Of a stretch of DNA of 64,000 nucleotides, positions 10,027-17,165 are shown piece after piece. A program made the translations under genes and the position numbers. The stretch covers positions 62,001 through 126,000 of the forward strand of contig JANOVM010000034.1 in the NCBI GenBank assembly GCA_031417395.1, given 5' to 3'. Every line of letters starts with the position of its first letter. The stretch's first letter is position 1. The notes under the pieces are model-generated. The model made no database searches. It saw only the letters and a program-made list of their open reading frames with translations, and had not been told where the DNA came from. The stretch is from JADKIH01 sp031417395. Lineage in GTDB: Bacteria; Bacteroidota; Bacteroidia; AKYH767-A; 2013-40CM-41-45.

Positions 10027-10872
10027 ATGTCCTGGTTCAAACGCATAAAGGAAGGAATTACCACTTCCACCAAAGAAAAAAAGGAAACACCGGAAGGACT
10101 TTGGCATAAATGTCAGTCGTGCAAGCATATTGTTCCTTCAAAGGATCATGTTTTGCGGATGTATGTTTGTGAACAATGCGGTTATCATGACAGAATTAGT
10201 TCACAAGCATATTTCGAAATTCTTTTGGATGACGATGGTCAGGCAATTGAATTGAATCCATTGTTAAGTTCTGACGATCCTTTGCATTTTACGGATACAA
10301 AAAAGTACACTGACAGAATTAAAGAAACACAACAGAAAACAGAATTGGTGGACGCTATCCGCACCGTTGCCGGAAGAGTAAACGGACATGGAATTGTTAT
10401 TGCCTGCATGGATTTCACATTTATAGGTGGTTCTATGGGCTCTGTTGTCGGTGAAAAAATTTCCCGGGCAATTGATTATTGCATTAAAAACAAATTACCA
10501 TTGATGGTCATTTCAAAATCAGGTGGAGCTCGAATGATGGAAGCAGCTTTTTCCCTGATGCAAATGGCAAAAACTTCTGCTAAACTTACTCGCTTAGCGG
10601 ATGCAGGTCTTCCTTACATTTCATTACTTACCGACCCAACAACAGGAGGTGTTACAGCTTCGTATGCAATGTTGGGTGATTTGAATATTTCTGAACCAGG
10701 TGCTTTAATCGGTTTTGCAGGCCCAAGAGTTGTAAAAGAAACAATAGGAAAAGATCTTCCTAAAGGTTTTCAAACAGCTGAATTTGTTCTTGAACATGGT
10801 TTTTTGGACTTTATTGTCGATCGTCGCGAACTAAAAAATCGTATTTCACAGGTTTTAAGGCTTTTAAATTAG
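10027..10872 (+). CDS. accD: Acetyl-CoA carboxylase, carboxyltransferase subunit beta
   Basis: A 281-residue AccD, the usual length. The N-terminal zinc ribbon has Cys29, Cys32, Cys48 and Cys51 (CQSC...CEQC). The crotonase-fold carboxyltransferase domain follows, with conserved SKSGGARMMEA, LTDPTTGGVTASYAMLGD and IGFAGPRVV segments. With AccA it transfers the carboxyl group from biotin to acetyl-CoA, the first committed step of fatty-acid synthesis. The start at 10027 is the first ATG and keeps the zinc ribbon. Confidence 0.97.
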   Translation: MSWFKRIKEGITTSTKEKKETPEGLWHKCQSCKHIVPSKDHVLRMYVCEQCGYHDRISSQAYFEILLDDDGQAIELNPLLSSDDPLHFTDTKKYTDRIKETQQKTELVDAIRTVAGRVNGHGIVIACMDFTFIGGSMGSVVGEKISRAIDYCIKNKLPLMVISKSGGARMMEAAFSLMQMAKTSAKLTRLADAGLPYISLLTDPTTGGVTASYAMLGDLNISEPGALIGFAGPRVVKETIGKDLPKGFQTAEFVLEHGFLDFIVDRRELKNRISQVLRLLN

Positions 10873-10939
10873 TTTTTTTCTAAAAACAGGACATTTTTCA
10901 TTGCATTAAGCCGAGAGCTATTTTAAACCCACTTACTCA

Positions 10940-10959
10940 AATTAACTAATTAGTTAATT
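10940..10959. repeat. 20-bp perfect palindrome upstream of rpsO
   Basis: AATTAACTAATTAGTTAATT is a perfect palindrome, followed by G and six T. It sits between accD and rpsO, 58 bases before the rpsO start. It could be a weak terminator for accD or a regulatory site for rpsO; the sequence does not decide. Confidence 0.6.
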
Positions 10960-11016
10960 AGTTTTTTCCAGAAGATTTTGTACCTTCGCCCCTCAATTTT
11001 AAAGAATTATATTAAA

Positions 11017-11283
11017 ATGTTATCAAAAGAGGCAAAAAAAGCTATATTCAAAAAGATGGGTGGTTCTGAAACAAATACAGGATCAGCCGAAGGACAAATT
11101 GCAATGTTTTCTGAGCGCATTACTTTCATGACCGGTCATTTGCAGAAGTCTAAAAAAGATTACTCAACACAACGTTCACTTATCAGACTTGTTGGAAAGC
11201 GCCGCAGTCTTTTAGATTATCTTCAGATGAAAGATATCGAACGCTATCGTAAAATAATCAGCGATTTAAATATTAGAAAATAA
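11017..11283 (+). CDS. rpsO: 30S ribosomal protein S15
   Basis: An 88-residue S15 with the usual core: GGSETNTGSAEGQIA, ITFMTGHLQKSKKDYSTQRSL and RRSLLDYL. S15 binds 16S rRNA in the central domain. I take ATG 11017 (MLSKEAKKAIF) as the start because it gives the standard length. An in-frame TTG at 10978 would add 13 residues overlapping the probable -7 element (TACCTTCG at 10981). The order rpsO-pnp is conserved in many bacteria. Confidence 0.97.
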   Translation: MLSKEAKKAIFKKMGGSETNTGSAEGQIAMFSERITFMTGHLQKSKKDYSTQRSLIRLVGKRRSLLDYLQMKDIERYRKIISDLNIRK

Positions 11284-11304
11284 TTTCACAATTAAGAAAT
11301 TCTT

Positions 11305-11333
11305 AAAGGCAATTCATGGGATTGCCTTTTTTT
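11305..11333 (+). terminator. Rho-independent terminator after rpsO
   Basis: Arms AAAGGCAAT (11305-11313) and ATTGCCTTT (11321-11329) pair perfectly over 9 bp around a 7-base loop and run into a T tract. It lies 26 bases before the pnp start. Confidence 0.85.
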
Positions 11334-11358
11334 GTTTTTTATATAATAAGATGCAATC

Positions 11359-13530
11359 ATGTCGAAAAAAGGAATAGTAAAAGAATTTGATCTTGGAGAT
11401 GGAAGAAAAATCTCTGTAGAAACAGGACGATTAGCCAAGCAGGCCGATGGTTCAGTAGTAGTACGCATGGGAAACTGTATGCTTTTGGCAACAGTAGTTT
11501 CAAATGTAAAAGCAAAAGAAGGAGCTGACTTCCTTCCATTGTCTGTTGATTACCAAGAGAAGTTTTCATCTGTTGGTCGATTCCCCGGCGGTTTTCTTAA
11601 AAGAGAAAGCCGTATGTCAGAGTATGAAATTTTAACAAGTCGCCTGGTGGATCGTGCTTTAAGACCGATGTTTCCGGATGATTATCATTCCGACACTCAA
11701 GTTATCATCACTTTAATTTCAGGTGATGCAACAATACAACCGGATGCTATGGCAGGATTTGCAGCATCGGCAGCGATTACCATATCAGACATTCCTTTTA
11801 ACGGTCCAATCTCTGAAGTAAGAGTTGCCCGTATCGATGGAAATTTTATTATCAATCCGTATACAAAAGATATAGAACATGCCGACATCGAACTGATGGT
11901 GGCTGGTAATGCCGATAGCATTTTAATGGTAGAAGGCGAAATGAAAGAGGTCAGCGAAAAAGAAATGCTTGACGCTATTCGCTTTGCCCATGAAGCCATC
12001 AAATTGCAATGCAAAGCACAACTTGAGCTGCGCGAAATGTGCGGCAATAAACCGAAGCGCGAATACTCTCACGAAACTAACGATGAAAATTTAAAAAACA
12101 TGGTTCGTGCTTTTTGCTATGATAAAGCCTATGCATTAGCCCGTTCCGGAAATCCAAATAAAAAAGAGCGCAGTGAAGCATTCCATAAATTACAAGATGA
12201 TTTTATTGCAACATTAACTCCTGAAGAAGCAAAAGAAAAAGAAGGAATGCTAAGCAGGTATTTCTTTGAAGTGGAAAGTGAAGCAATGCGTAATTGCTTA
12301 TTAACGGAAGGTATTCGTTTAGATGGAAGAGACAGCACTACCATACGTCCAATCTGGTCTGAAGTAGATTACCTCCCTTCTACTCACGGTTCTGCCATTT
12401 TCACACGCGGAGAAACTCAGTCGCTTACAACAGTTACTCTTGGCAGCAAGCTCGATGAGCAAATGATTGACTCAGCCATGCGTGAAGGAACAGTAAAGTT
12501 TTTGCTTCATTACAACTTTCCGGGATTTTCTACCGGAGAAGTAAAACCTAATCGTGCACCGGCGCGCAGAGAAATCGGCCACGGTAATTTGGCAATGCGT
12601 TCTATTAAAATGGTTCTTCCTACTGAAGCAGATTGCCCATATACCATTCGTGTTGTTTCCGAAATTCTCGAATCAAACGGATCATCATCTATGGCAACTG
12701 TTTGTGCAAGTACGCTTGCGCTAATGGATGCAGGTGTAAAACTTCGCAAACCGGTTTCAGGAATTGCCATGGGATTAATTACGGATGGTAAAGGAAGATT
12801 TTCTGTGTTGAGTGACATCCTTGGCGATGAAGATCATTTGGGTGATATGGATTTCAAAATTACAGGAACAGAAAAAGGAATTTGTGCTTGCCAGATGGAT
12901 TTGAAAATTCAAGGACTTCCGGAAGAGATCATGATAAAAGCACTTGAACAGGCGAAAGCAGGAAGAATGCATATACTGGGAGAAATGATGAAAACCATTT
13001 CTGCACCGCGCGAAGACTATAAACCACATGCTCCTCGTATTGAGAAAATGATTATCCCTAAAGAATTTATCGGTGCCGTTATCGGACCCGGCGGAAAGAT
13101 CATTCAGGAAATGCAAAGAGAAACCAATACTACTATTTCAATTGATGAAGTTAACAATGAAGGTATCATTGAAATATCATCGGTAGACAAAGAAGGAATT
13201 GAAGCAGCTAAAGCACGCATACGTTCTATTACAGCTGTTCCTGAAATAGGTGGTACCTATGAAGGAAAAGTAAAAAGCATTATGGACTTCGGCGCTTTCG
13301 TAGAATTCATGCCGGGCAAAGACGGACTACTTCATATTTCAGAAATTACATGGGACAGACTTGAATCCATGAAAGGTGTCTTTACTGAAGGTCAAAAAAT
13401 CAAGGTAAAACTTATTGAAGTTGATAAGAAAACAGGAAAATATAGATTGTCTAAAAAAGTTTTAGATCCTAAACCTGAGGGAGCAGGTAATGATGATCAG
13501 CGTCAGCCTCGTCGTCAGCCAACTTCATAA
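11359..13530 (+). CDS. pnp: Polyribonucleotide nucleotidyltransferase (PNPase)
   Basis: A 723-residue PNPase with full domain order: first RNase PH domain (about 10-230), helical domain, second RNase PH domain (about 320-550; FTRGETQSLTTVTLG and a SSSMATVCASTLALMDAG core), KH domain (EFIGAVIGPGGKIIQEM, about 570-600) and S1 domain (GGTYEGKVKSIMDFGAFVEF, about 630-700). The enzyme degrades RNA 3' to 5' by phosphorolysis and can add tails. The rpsO terminator sits just upstream, so its expression depends on readthrough or on a promoter I cannot identify. Confidence 0.97.
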   Translation: MSKKGIVKEFDLGDGRKISVETGRLAKQADGSVVVRMGNCMLLATVVSNVKAKEGADFLPLSVDYQEKFSSVGRFPGGFLKRESRMSEYEILTSRLVDRALRPMFPDDYHSDTQVIITLISGDATIQPDAMAGFAASAAITISDIPFNGPISEVRVARIDGNFIINPYTKDIEHADIELMVAGNADSILMVEGEMKEVSEKEMLDAIRFAHEAIKLQCKAQLELREMCGNKPKREYSHETNDENLKNMVRAFCYDKAYALARSGNPNKKERSEAFHKLQDDFIATLTPEEAKEKEGMLSRYFFEVESEAMRNCLLTEGIRLDGRDSTTIRPIWSEVDYLPSTHGSAIFTRGETQSLTTVTLGSKLDEQMIDSAMREGTVKFLLHYNFPGFSTGEVKPNRAPARREIGHGNLAMRSIKMVLPTEADCPYTIRVVSEILESNGSSSMATVCASTLALMDAGVKLRKPVSGIAMGLITDGKGRFSVLSDILGDEDHLGDMDFKITGTEKGICACQMDLKIQGLPEEIMIKALEQAKAGRMHILGEMMKTISAPREDYKPHAPRIEKMIIPKEFIGAVIGPGGKIIQEMQRETNTTISIDEVNNEGIIEISSVDKEGIEAAKARIRSITAVPEIGGTYEGKVKSIMDFGAFVEFMPGKDGLLHISEITWDRLESMKGVFTEGQKIKVKLIEVDKKTGKYRLSKKVLDPKPEGAGNDDQRQPRRQPTS

Positions 13531-13571
13531 AAGGCTTTTGTAACAACATACTCTTTAGTATTATTTAATAG

Positions 13572-13607
13572 AAAGACAAGCATGAAAAAAATGCTTGTCT
13601 TTTTTTT
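13572..13607 (+). terminator. Rho-independent terminator after pnp
   Basis: Arms AAAGACAAGCAT (13572-13583) and ATGCTTGTCTTT (13591-13602) pair perfectly over 12 bp and continue into T's. Confidence 0.9.
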
Positions 13608-13796
13608 ATTTGACCAAATCTGTAAGATTTGATATCATATTGTTCGATTTGCATTAAGCCGAATAACATGCAATACCCTTTTCATTTTAACCCAAACTTG
13701 TAATGAAAATGCCAAAATCTTGAAAAAATCTGAAACTTCTCATAAATGTCATCGTTTCACAACCATAACACATTAATAAAAACTGGACACGATAGA

Positions 13797-14663
13797 ATGA
13801 GACAACTAAAAATTACAAAACAGGTAACAAACCGCGAAACTGCCTCACTTGACAAGTATTTGCAGGAGATTGGACGGGTTGAATTGATTACCGCAGAGGA
13901 AGAAGTAAGATTAGCACAGAAAATTAAAAAAGGAGACAGTCAGGCCCTGGAAAGGTTAACCAAAGCAAATCTCCGTTTTGTCGTTTCAGTGGCAAAACAA
14001 TACCAAAATCAGGGTTTGACCCTTGGCGACCTTATTAATGAAGGAAACCTGGGACTTATTAAAGCAGCTCAGCGTTTTGACGAAACCAGAGGATTTAAGT
14101 TCATTTCCTATGCTGTTTGGTGGATTCGTCAATCAATCTTACAAGCCCTGGCAGAACAGTCCAGAATAGTCAGGCTGCCATTAAATAAGATTGGCTCAAT
14201 TAATAAGATCAATAAAACATTTTCCAAACTCGAGCAGGAATTCGAACGTGAACCATCTACAGAAGAAATAGCTATTGCAATGGAAGTATCAGAATCCGAT
14301 GTAAAAGATGCCATGCGCACTTCCGGTCGGCATATCTCTATGGATGCTCCCCTATTGCAAGGCGAAGACAGCACACTAATAGACGTCTTAGGTGACGACG
14401 ATCAACCCAATCCTGATTCAAGTCTTATAACTGAATCGTTGCGCCGTGAAGTTGAACGAGCCTTGTCAACACTTACCTCCCGTGAAGCAGATGTCATCAA
14501 GTTATATTTTGGCCTCGCTCTTGGAGAACAGCCCATGACACTGGAAGAAATCGGTGAACGCTTCGATCTCACAAGAGAACGTGTCAGACAAATAAAAGAG
14601 AAAGCTATTCGAAGGCTTAAACATACATCGCGAAGTAAGATTTTAAAAACTTACCTTGGTTGA
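13797..14663 (+). CDS. rpoD: Primary sigma factor RpoD (Bacteroidota short form)
   Basis: A 288-residue primary sigma factor. It lacks the long region 1.1 and the non-conserved insert of E. coli RpoD, which is normal in Bacteroidota. Region 1.2 (LDKYLQEIGRVELIT), region 2 (NLRFVVSVAKQYQNQGL, then the -7-recognition stretch GFKFISYAVWWIRQSI), region 3 and region 4 (MTLEEIGERFDLTRERVRQIKEKA) are all visible. I chose ATG 13797 (MRQLKITKQVTNRE), which gives the family length; an upstream ATG at 13746 would add 17 unlike residues. It would read the TTG / TAnnTTTG promoters noted elsewhere. Confidence 0.96.
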   Translation: MRQLKITKQVTNRETASLDKYLQEIGRVELITAEEEVRLAQKIKKGDSQALERLTKANLRFVVSVAKQYQNQGLTLGDLINEGNLGLIKAAQRFDETRGFKFISYAVWWIRQSILQALAEQSRIVRLPLNKIGSINKINKTFSKLEQEFEREPSTEEIAIAMEVSESDVKDAMRTSGRHISMDAPLLQGEDSTLIDVLGDDDQPNPDSSLITESLRREVERALSTLTSREADVIKLYFGLALGEQPMTLEEIGERFDLTRERVRQIKEKAIRRLKHTSRSKILKTYLG

Positions 14664-14674
14664 AAAAGGAAATG

Positions 14675-14704
14675 AAAGGCTGTCTTAAAAGGGCAGCCTT
14701 TTTT
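14675..14704 (+). terminator. Rho-independent terminator after rpoD
   Basis: AAAGGCTG (14675-14682) pairs with CAGCCTTT (14694-14701) and runs into TTTTT. It begins 11 bases after the rpoD stop. Confidence 0.85.
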
Positions 14705-14712
14705 ATTGTTCA

Positions 14713-14802
14713 CGCTTCGACGGACCCGATAGTTATCGGGATTGTCCGTTGTTTAAAGCTGTGTGATATTCATCCACCATTAAATGCTCATCGTGTTAAA
14801 TA
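14713..14802. repeat. R1 repeat, copy A (partial)
   Basis: This segment matches the second half of R1 copy B (16298-16404) nearly base for base: CGCTTCGACGGAC, GTCCGTTGTTT, GTGTGATATTC, ATCCACCATTAAA and GCTCATCGTGTT in the same order. Relative to B it carries an extra palindrome, CCGATAGTTATCGG, inside the GGAC...GTCC hairpin, and lacks the CTGCCTGC hairpin that B has. It begins just after the rpoD terminator and ends 115 bases before the HicB-HTH gene. Confidence 0.85.
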
Positions 14803-14849
14803 GGCTATAATATTTGTTTAAAGATACTGCTTCGTCAGACATGCGTCAG

Positions 14850-14879
14850 TTGAAGCAGGTAATATATTTATTACCTTTG
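14850..14879 (+). promoter_or_regulatory. Promoter of the HicB-HTH gene
   Basis: TTG (14850-14852), a 19-base spacer and TACCTTTG (14872-14879) match the Bacteroidota vegetative consensus exactly. The start codon is 38 bases downstream. Confidence 0.75.
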
Positions 14880-14916
14880 CAATAAGAAGTACAGTGAGTT
14901 TCTGCGATTATTAAAA

Positions 14917-15306
14917 ATGAAACCGAAAATTAAAGTGATTATAGAAAAAACAAATGATGGATTTTCTGCATTTGCAGAGAAGGTTTCACTTCCTGTAGGG
15001 ACTATGGGTGAAACTATTGATGAGATTCGTAAAAACATTGTCGAGGCCTTGAATCTTCATTACAAACATCATCATAAATCTGTAATCAAAGAATCCGATC
15101 TTAATTTTCAGTTCGACCTTGCTTCTTTCTTTGCTTATTACAAAGTAATAAATGCAAAAGCACTTGGCGAACGGATTGGTATGCACCAATCTTTGCTAGC
15201 ACAATATATCTCAGGAAAAAAGAAACCTTCCTCCCGCCAGGTGGAACGAATTATGGATGGGATTGAGGAGGTTGCGCGTGAACTGCTTAGGTTGAGGATT
15301 GCTTGA
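14917..15306 (+). CDS. HicB-like protein with C-terminal HTH (orphan antitoxin-like regulator)
   Basis: A 129-residue protein. Residues 1-60 resemble the HicB fold (KVIIEKTNDGFSAFAEK, TIDEIRKNIVEALNLHY). Residues about 75-129 form an XRE-type helix-turn-helix (ALGERIGMHQSLLAQYISGKKKPSSRQVERI). HicB normally neutralises the small mRNA interferase HicA. No HicA-like gene is visible upstream or downstream, so this is either an orphan or a stand-alone regulator. It has its own strong promoter and lies between R1 copies A and B. Confidence 0.75.
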   Translation: MKPKIKVIIEKTNDGFSAFAEKVSLPVGTMGETIDEIRKNIVEALNLHYKHHHKSVIKESDLNFQFDLASFFAYYKVINAKALGERIGMHQSLLAQYISGKKKPSSRQVERIMDGIEEVARELLRLRIA

Positions 15307-15441
15307 GGGAAAATTTTTTCATTGATTTTCCATAAGGATTATTTTGCAACTGTTATTAACTTATCAGTCACTACAAACTTTTTAACATTCCTGTATGCAG
15401 AGTTAATTGTGAATGAAATTTCTCCTGATTTCTAATCTAAA

Positions 15442-16212
15442 TCATTTAAGATAAGTTATGGCCTTATTTTCAACATGATATATATATTCATATCCTCTTA
15501 ATCTTTCCAATACTATAAATTGAATTTCATAAATTTCTAGATCTTCCTTTGACAATTTAATAATGCAAGTTCCATCTACATTCAATTCTATGTCTTTTGA
15601 CCTCCACTTATCCTTTGTTCCAATTGGGAAAATTCTAAAACTACTTAACAGACTCTTATTTGGTGGACCACTTATTGCAAATTTATATTGGATGGGAATA
15701 TTTCCGTTTATTGTATCTGGTCCGATTATTTGTACTTTTCTATAAATTCGAAAAGGAGTTCCCGATTCATCATAATCTATTTCATATTTAATAGAATCGC
15801 AATACATTTCGTACTTAGACTTAATCCTCCCATTTTGATAAAATTTTACTCTCTTTCCATTCACTACCCCATTTTCAAAATTTAGTATTTCTTGAATGCT
15901 ACCTGTTTCAAAATACAACATTGAAAAACCAGAACCTACTCCATTTTCATAATTCCCAATAAATTCTATATTACCTGTAGGATAATACTTAAATTCAGGT
16001 CCATTCGGAAAGCCATCTTCATAAAAGACTTTTTTACTGATTTGTCCACTTTCAAAATAATGAGTTACAAGTCCTTCAATTTTATTTTTTTTTATATAAT
16101 ATAAAGATTGAATTTTACCATTAGAATAGTATTCTTCTATTTTATCTTTACAACTAGTAATTACAAGCAAAGAGAATATTAATATACTTATTATTTTCGT
16201 TTTAAATTCCAT
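15442..16212 (-). CDS. MORN-variant repeat lipoprotein (YwqK-like)
   Basis: About 256 residues with a lipoprotein signal (LIFSLLVITSC). Residues about 25-150 contain at least five short repeats of the form YxxGxI-x-G-x-YxNG (YYSNGKIQSLYYI, YFESGQISKKVFY, YPTGNIEFIGNYENG, YFETGSIQEIL, YQNGRIKSKYEM), the MORN-variant found in YwqK-type proteins. The C-terminal 100 residues are not recognised. Some databases call this family an antitoxin, which the sequence does not establish. An alternative start at 16227 adds five residues. R1 copy B lies at its 5' side and holds a TATATTTG -7-like box on this strand (16277-16284). Confidence 0.7.
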   Translation of the reverse strand: MEFKTKIISILIFSLLVITSCKDKIEEYYSNGKIQSLYYIKKNKIEGLVTHYFESGQISKKVFYEDGFPNGPEFKYYPTGNIEFIGNYENGVGSGFSMLYFETGSIQEILNFENGVVNGKRVKFYQNGRIKSKYEMYCDSIKYEIDYDESGTPFRIYRKVQIIGPDTINGNIPIQYKFAISGPPNKSLLSSFRIFPIGTKDKWRSKDIELNVDGTCIIKLSKEDLEIYEIQFIVLERLRGYEYIYHVENKAITYLK

Positions 16213-16232
16213 TTTAAGTATTTCCATATTCA

Positions 16233-16404
16233 GATGTGACGGTCTTGTTAGCTCACCTTAATTTCCTTTCATCCTTCAAATATAACAAAACCAACAACGC
16301 TTCGACGGACATTTGTCCGTTGTTTTTGAGCAGTGTGATATTCCTGCCTGCAATGCATTTCGGCAGGCAGACATCCACCATTAAAGGCTCATCGTGTTTA
16401 AATA
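16233..16404. repeat. R1 repeat, copy B (full)
   Basis: The first 77 bases (16233-16309) align without gaps to copy C (18202-18278) with 60 identities. The second part (16298-16404) aligns to copy A. It holds the hairpin CGGAC-ATTT-GTCCG, and a 29-base insertion relative to A (16344-16372) that forms a perfect 8-bp hairpin CTGCCTGC/GCAGGCAG. It separates the MORN lipoprotein from the toxin-antitoxin operon. Confidence 0.85.
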
Positions 16405-16714
16405 TTTCCACAATCACTTGTAGAGAATTAGTAAAATATTAATGTCTTTTCATTGCATTAATTTCTTCAATTATTTGCAGGTGAATATATGTATGAAACT
16501 TGAAAATGCAATAATTCGAATATTCCTTCTTCCTATTATTGTACACAAAAATTACACTATGGGAAGAGGCTTTCATTACAATATTTACAAAGATAAAACC
16601 TGCTTCAAAACAATAACAGTTGTAGATTAGATTGATTTGTCCATGCTTGTTTGAATATAGCGGTTTTTTTATCTCATTTTGAAGTTTTTAGAGAAGTGCT
16701 ACGGCAACATAATA
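16405..16714. other. Intergenic region between R1-B and the TA operator
   Basis: About 310 AT-rich bases. Short open frames here (for example 16442-16630) have no recognisable features or good upstream signals. I see nothing convincing. Confidence 0.4.
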
Positions 16715-16767
16715 AACTTTATAGTTATATTTTTAACCTATTTGTAATTATTTACAACTTTATAGTT
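16715..16767. promoter_or_regulatory. Paired operator boxes AACTTTATAGTT
   Basis: The dodecamer AACTTTATAGTT (arms AACT/AGTT around TTAT) occurs at 16715-16726 and again at 16756-16767, 41 bp apart, close to four helical turns. The second copy extends to a longer inverted repeat, ACAACT-TTAT-AGTTGT (16754-16769). Its right arm contains the TTG of the promoter -33 element. The layout resembles E. coli MqsA operators, whose palindromes have AACCT/AGGTT arms around a 3-base spacer, so binding by the downstream antitoxin is a reasonable inference. Confidence 0.7.
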
Positions 16768-16795
16768 GTCTCAATCGTAATGTTACGTATCTTTG
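16766..16795 (+). promoter_or_regulatory. Promoter of the MqsR/MqsA-Panacea operon
   Basis: TTG (16766-16768), a 19-base spacer and TATCTTTG (16788-16795) match the consensus exactly. The -33 TTG lies inside the second operator box. The toxin ATG is 16 bases after the -7 element, so the leader is very short. Confidence 0.75.
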
Positions 16796-16811
16796 TGACT
16801 TTATATAATAT

Positions 16812-17159
16812 ATGAGTACGGAACTTGAAGTAAAAGCTTTTCTGTTGGACTTTAAGATAAAGATGAAAATGTGGGGGATCTTAATAAGAGATGACCGGGG
16901 TAAAAACACTCAAACACTCATCGACCTTGAAATTAGTCGCATAGACAGGAATGATATTCTTCAGGCATTGGAAGTAAAGGATTACAGCGAAGGTCCTTTA
17001 AGCGAAGTTCTTTATAAAGGAGCTGATATGTGGGTATTTGGTAAAATGATAAAAGGAAAAGAAGTATACATTAAAATAACTTTGGGAACCATGGGATCAA
17101 ATGTGATTTGCATTTCCTTTCACATAGCAGAGCATGCAATGCATTTTCCCTTAAAATAA
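16812..17159 (+). CDS. MqsR-like toxin (predicted mRNA interferase)
   Basis: A 115-residue protein that I read as an MqsR-family toxin. The match rests on the C-terminal half: a DILQAL helix, then MWVFGKMIKGKEVYIKIT (residues 73-90) and VICISFH (98-104). This parallels the IWQDVY...GQVYLKIT...VLIVSF order of E. coli MqsR, including the equivalent of catalytic Tyr81 (here Tyr86). MqsR cleaves mRNA, mainly at GCU/GCA. Whether this protein does so is inference. The gene precedes its antitoxin by 6 bases, matching the unusual toxin-first order of mqsRA. The extended ending after SFH (AEHAMHFPLK) is longer than in E. coli. Confidence 0.7.
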   Translation: MSTELEVKAFLLDFKIKMKMWGILIRDDRGKNTQTLIDLEISRIDRNDILQALEVKDYSEGPLSEVLYKGADMWVFGKMIKGKEVYIKITLGTMGSNVICISFHIAEHAMHFPLK

Positions 17160-17165
17160 AATATT

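Noticed and set aside
11697..13116. Minus-strand frames inside pnp
   Set aside because: They are antisense shadows of a clear full-length PNPase gene.
10901..13662. Shared 14-mer TTGCATTAAGCCGA upstream of rpsO (10901-10914) and rpoD (13649-13662)
   Set aside because: Several exact 14-mer pairs are expected by chance in 64 kb, and the flanks match only loosely. Worth noting only if it recurs upstream of other housekeeping genes.
16236..16630. Two short plus-strand open frames between the MORN gene and the toxin gene
   Set aside because: The first lies wholly within and just beyond R1 copy B; neither has a promoter box, a domain or normal codon use.
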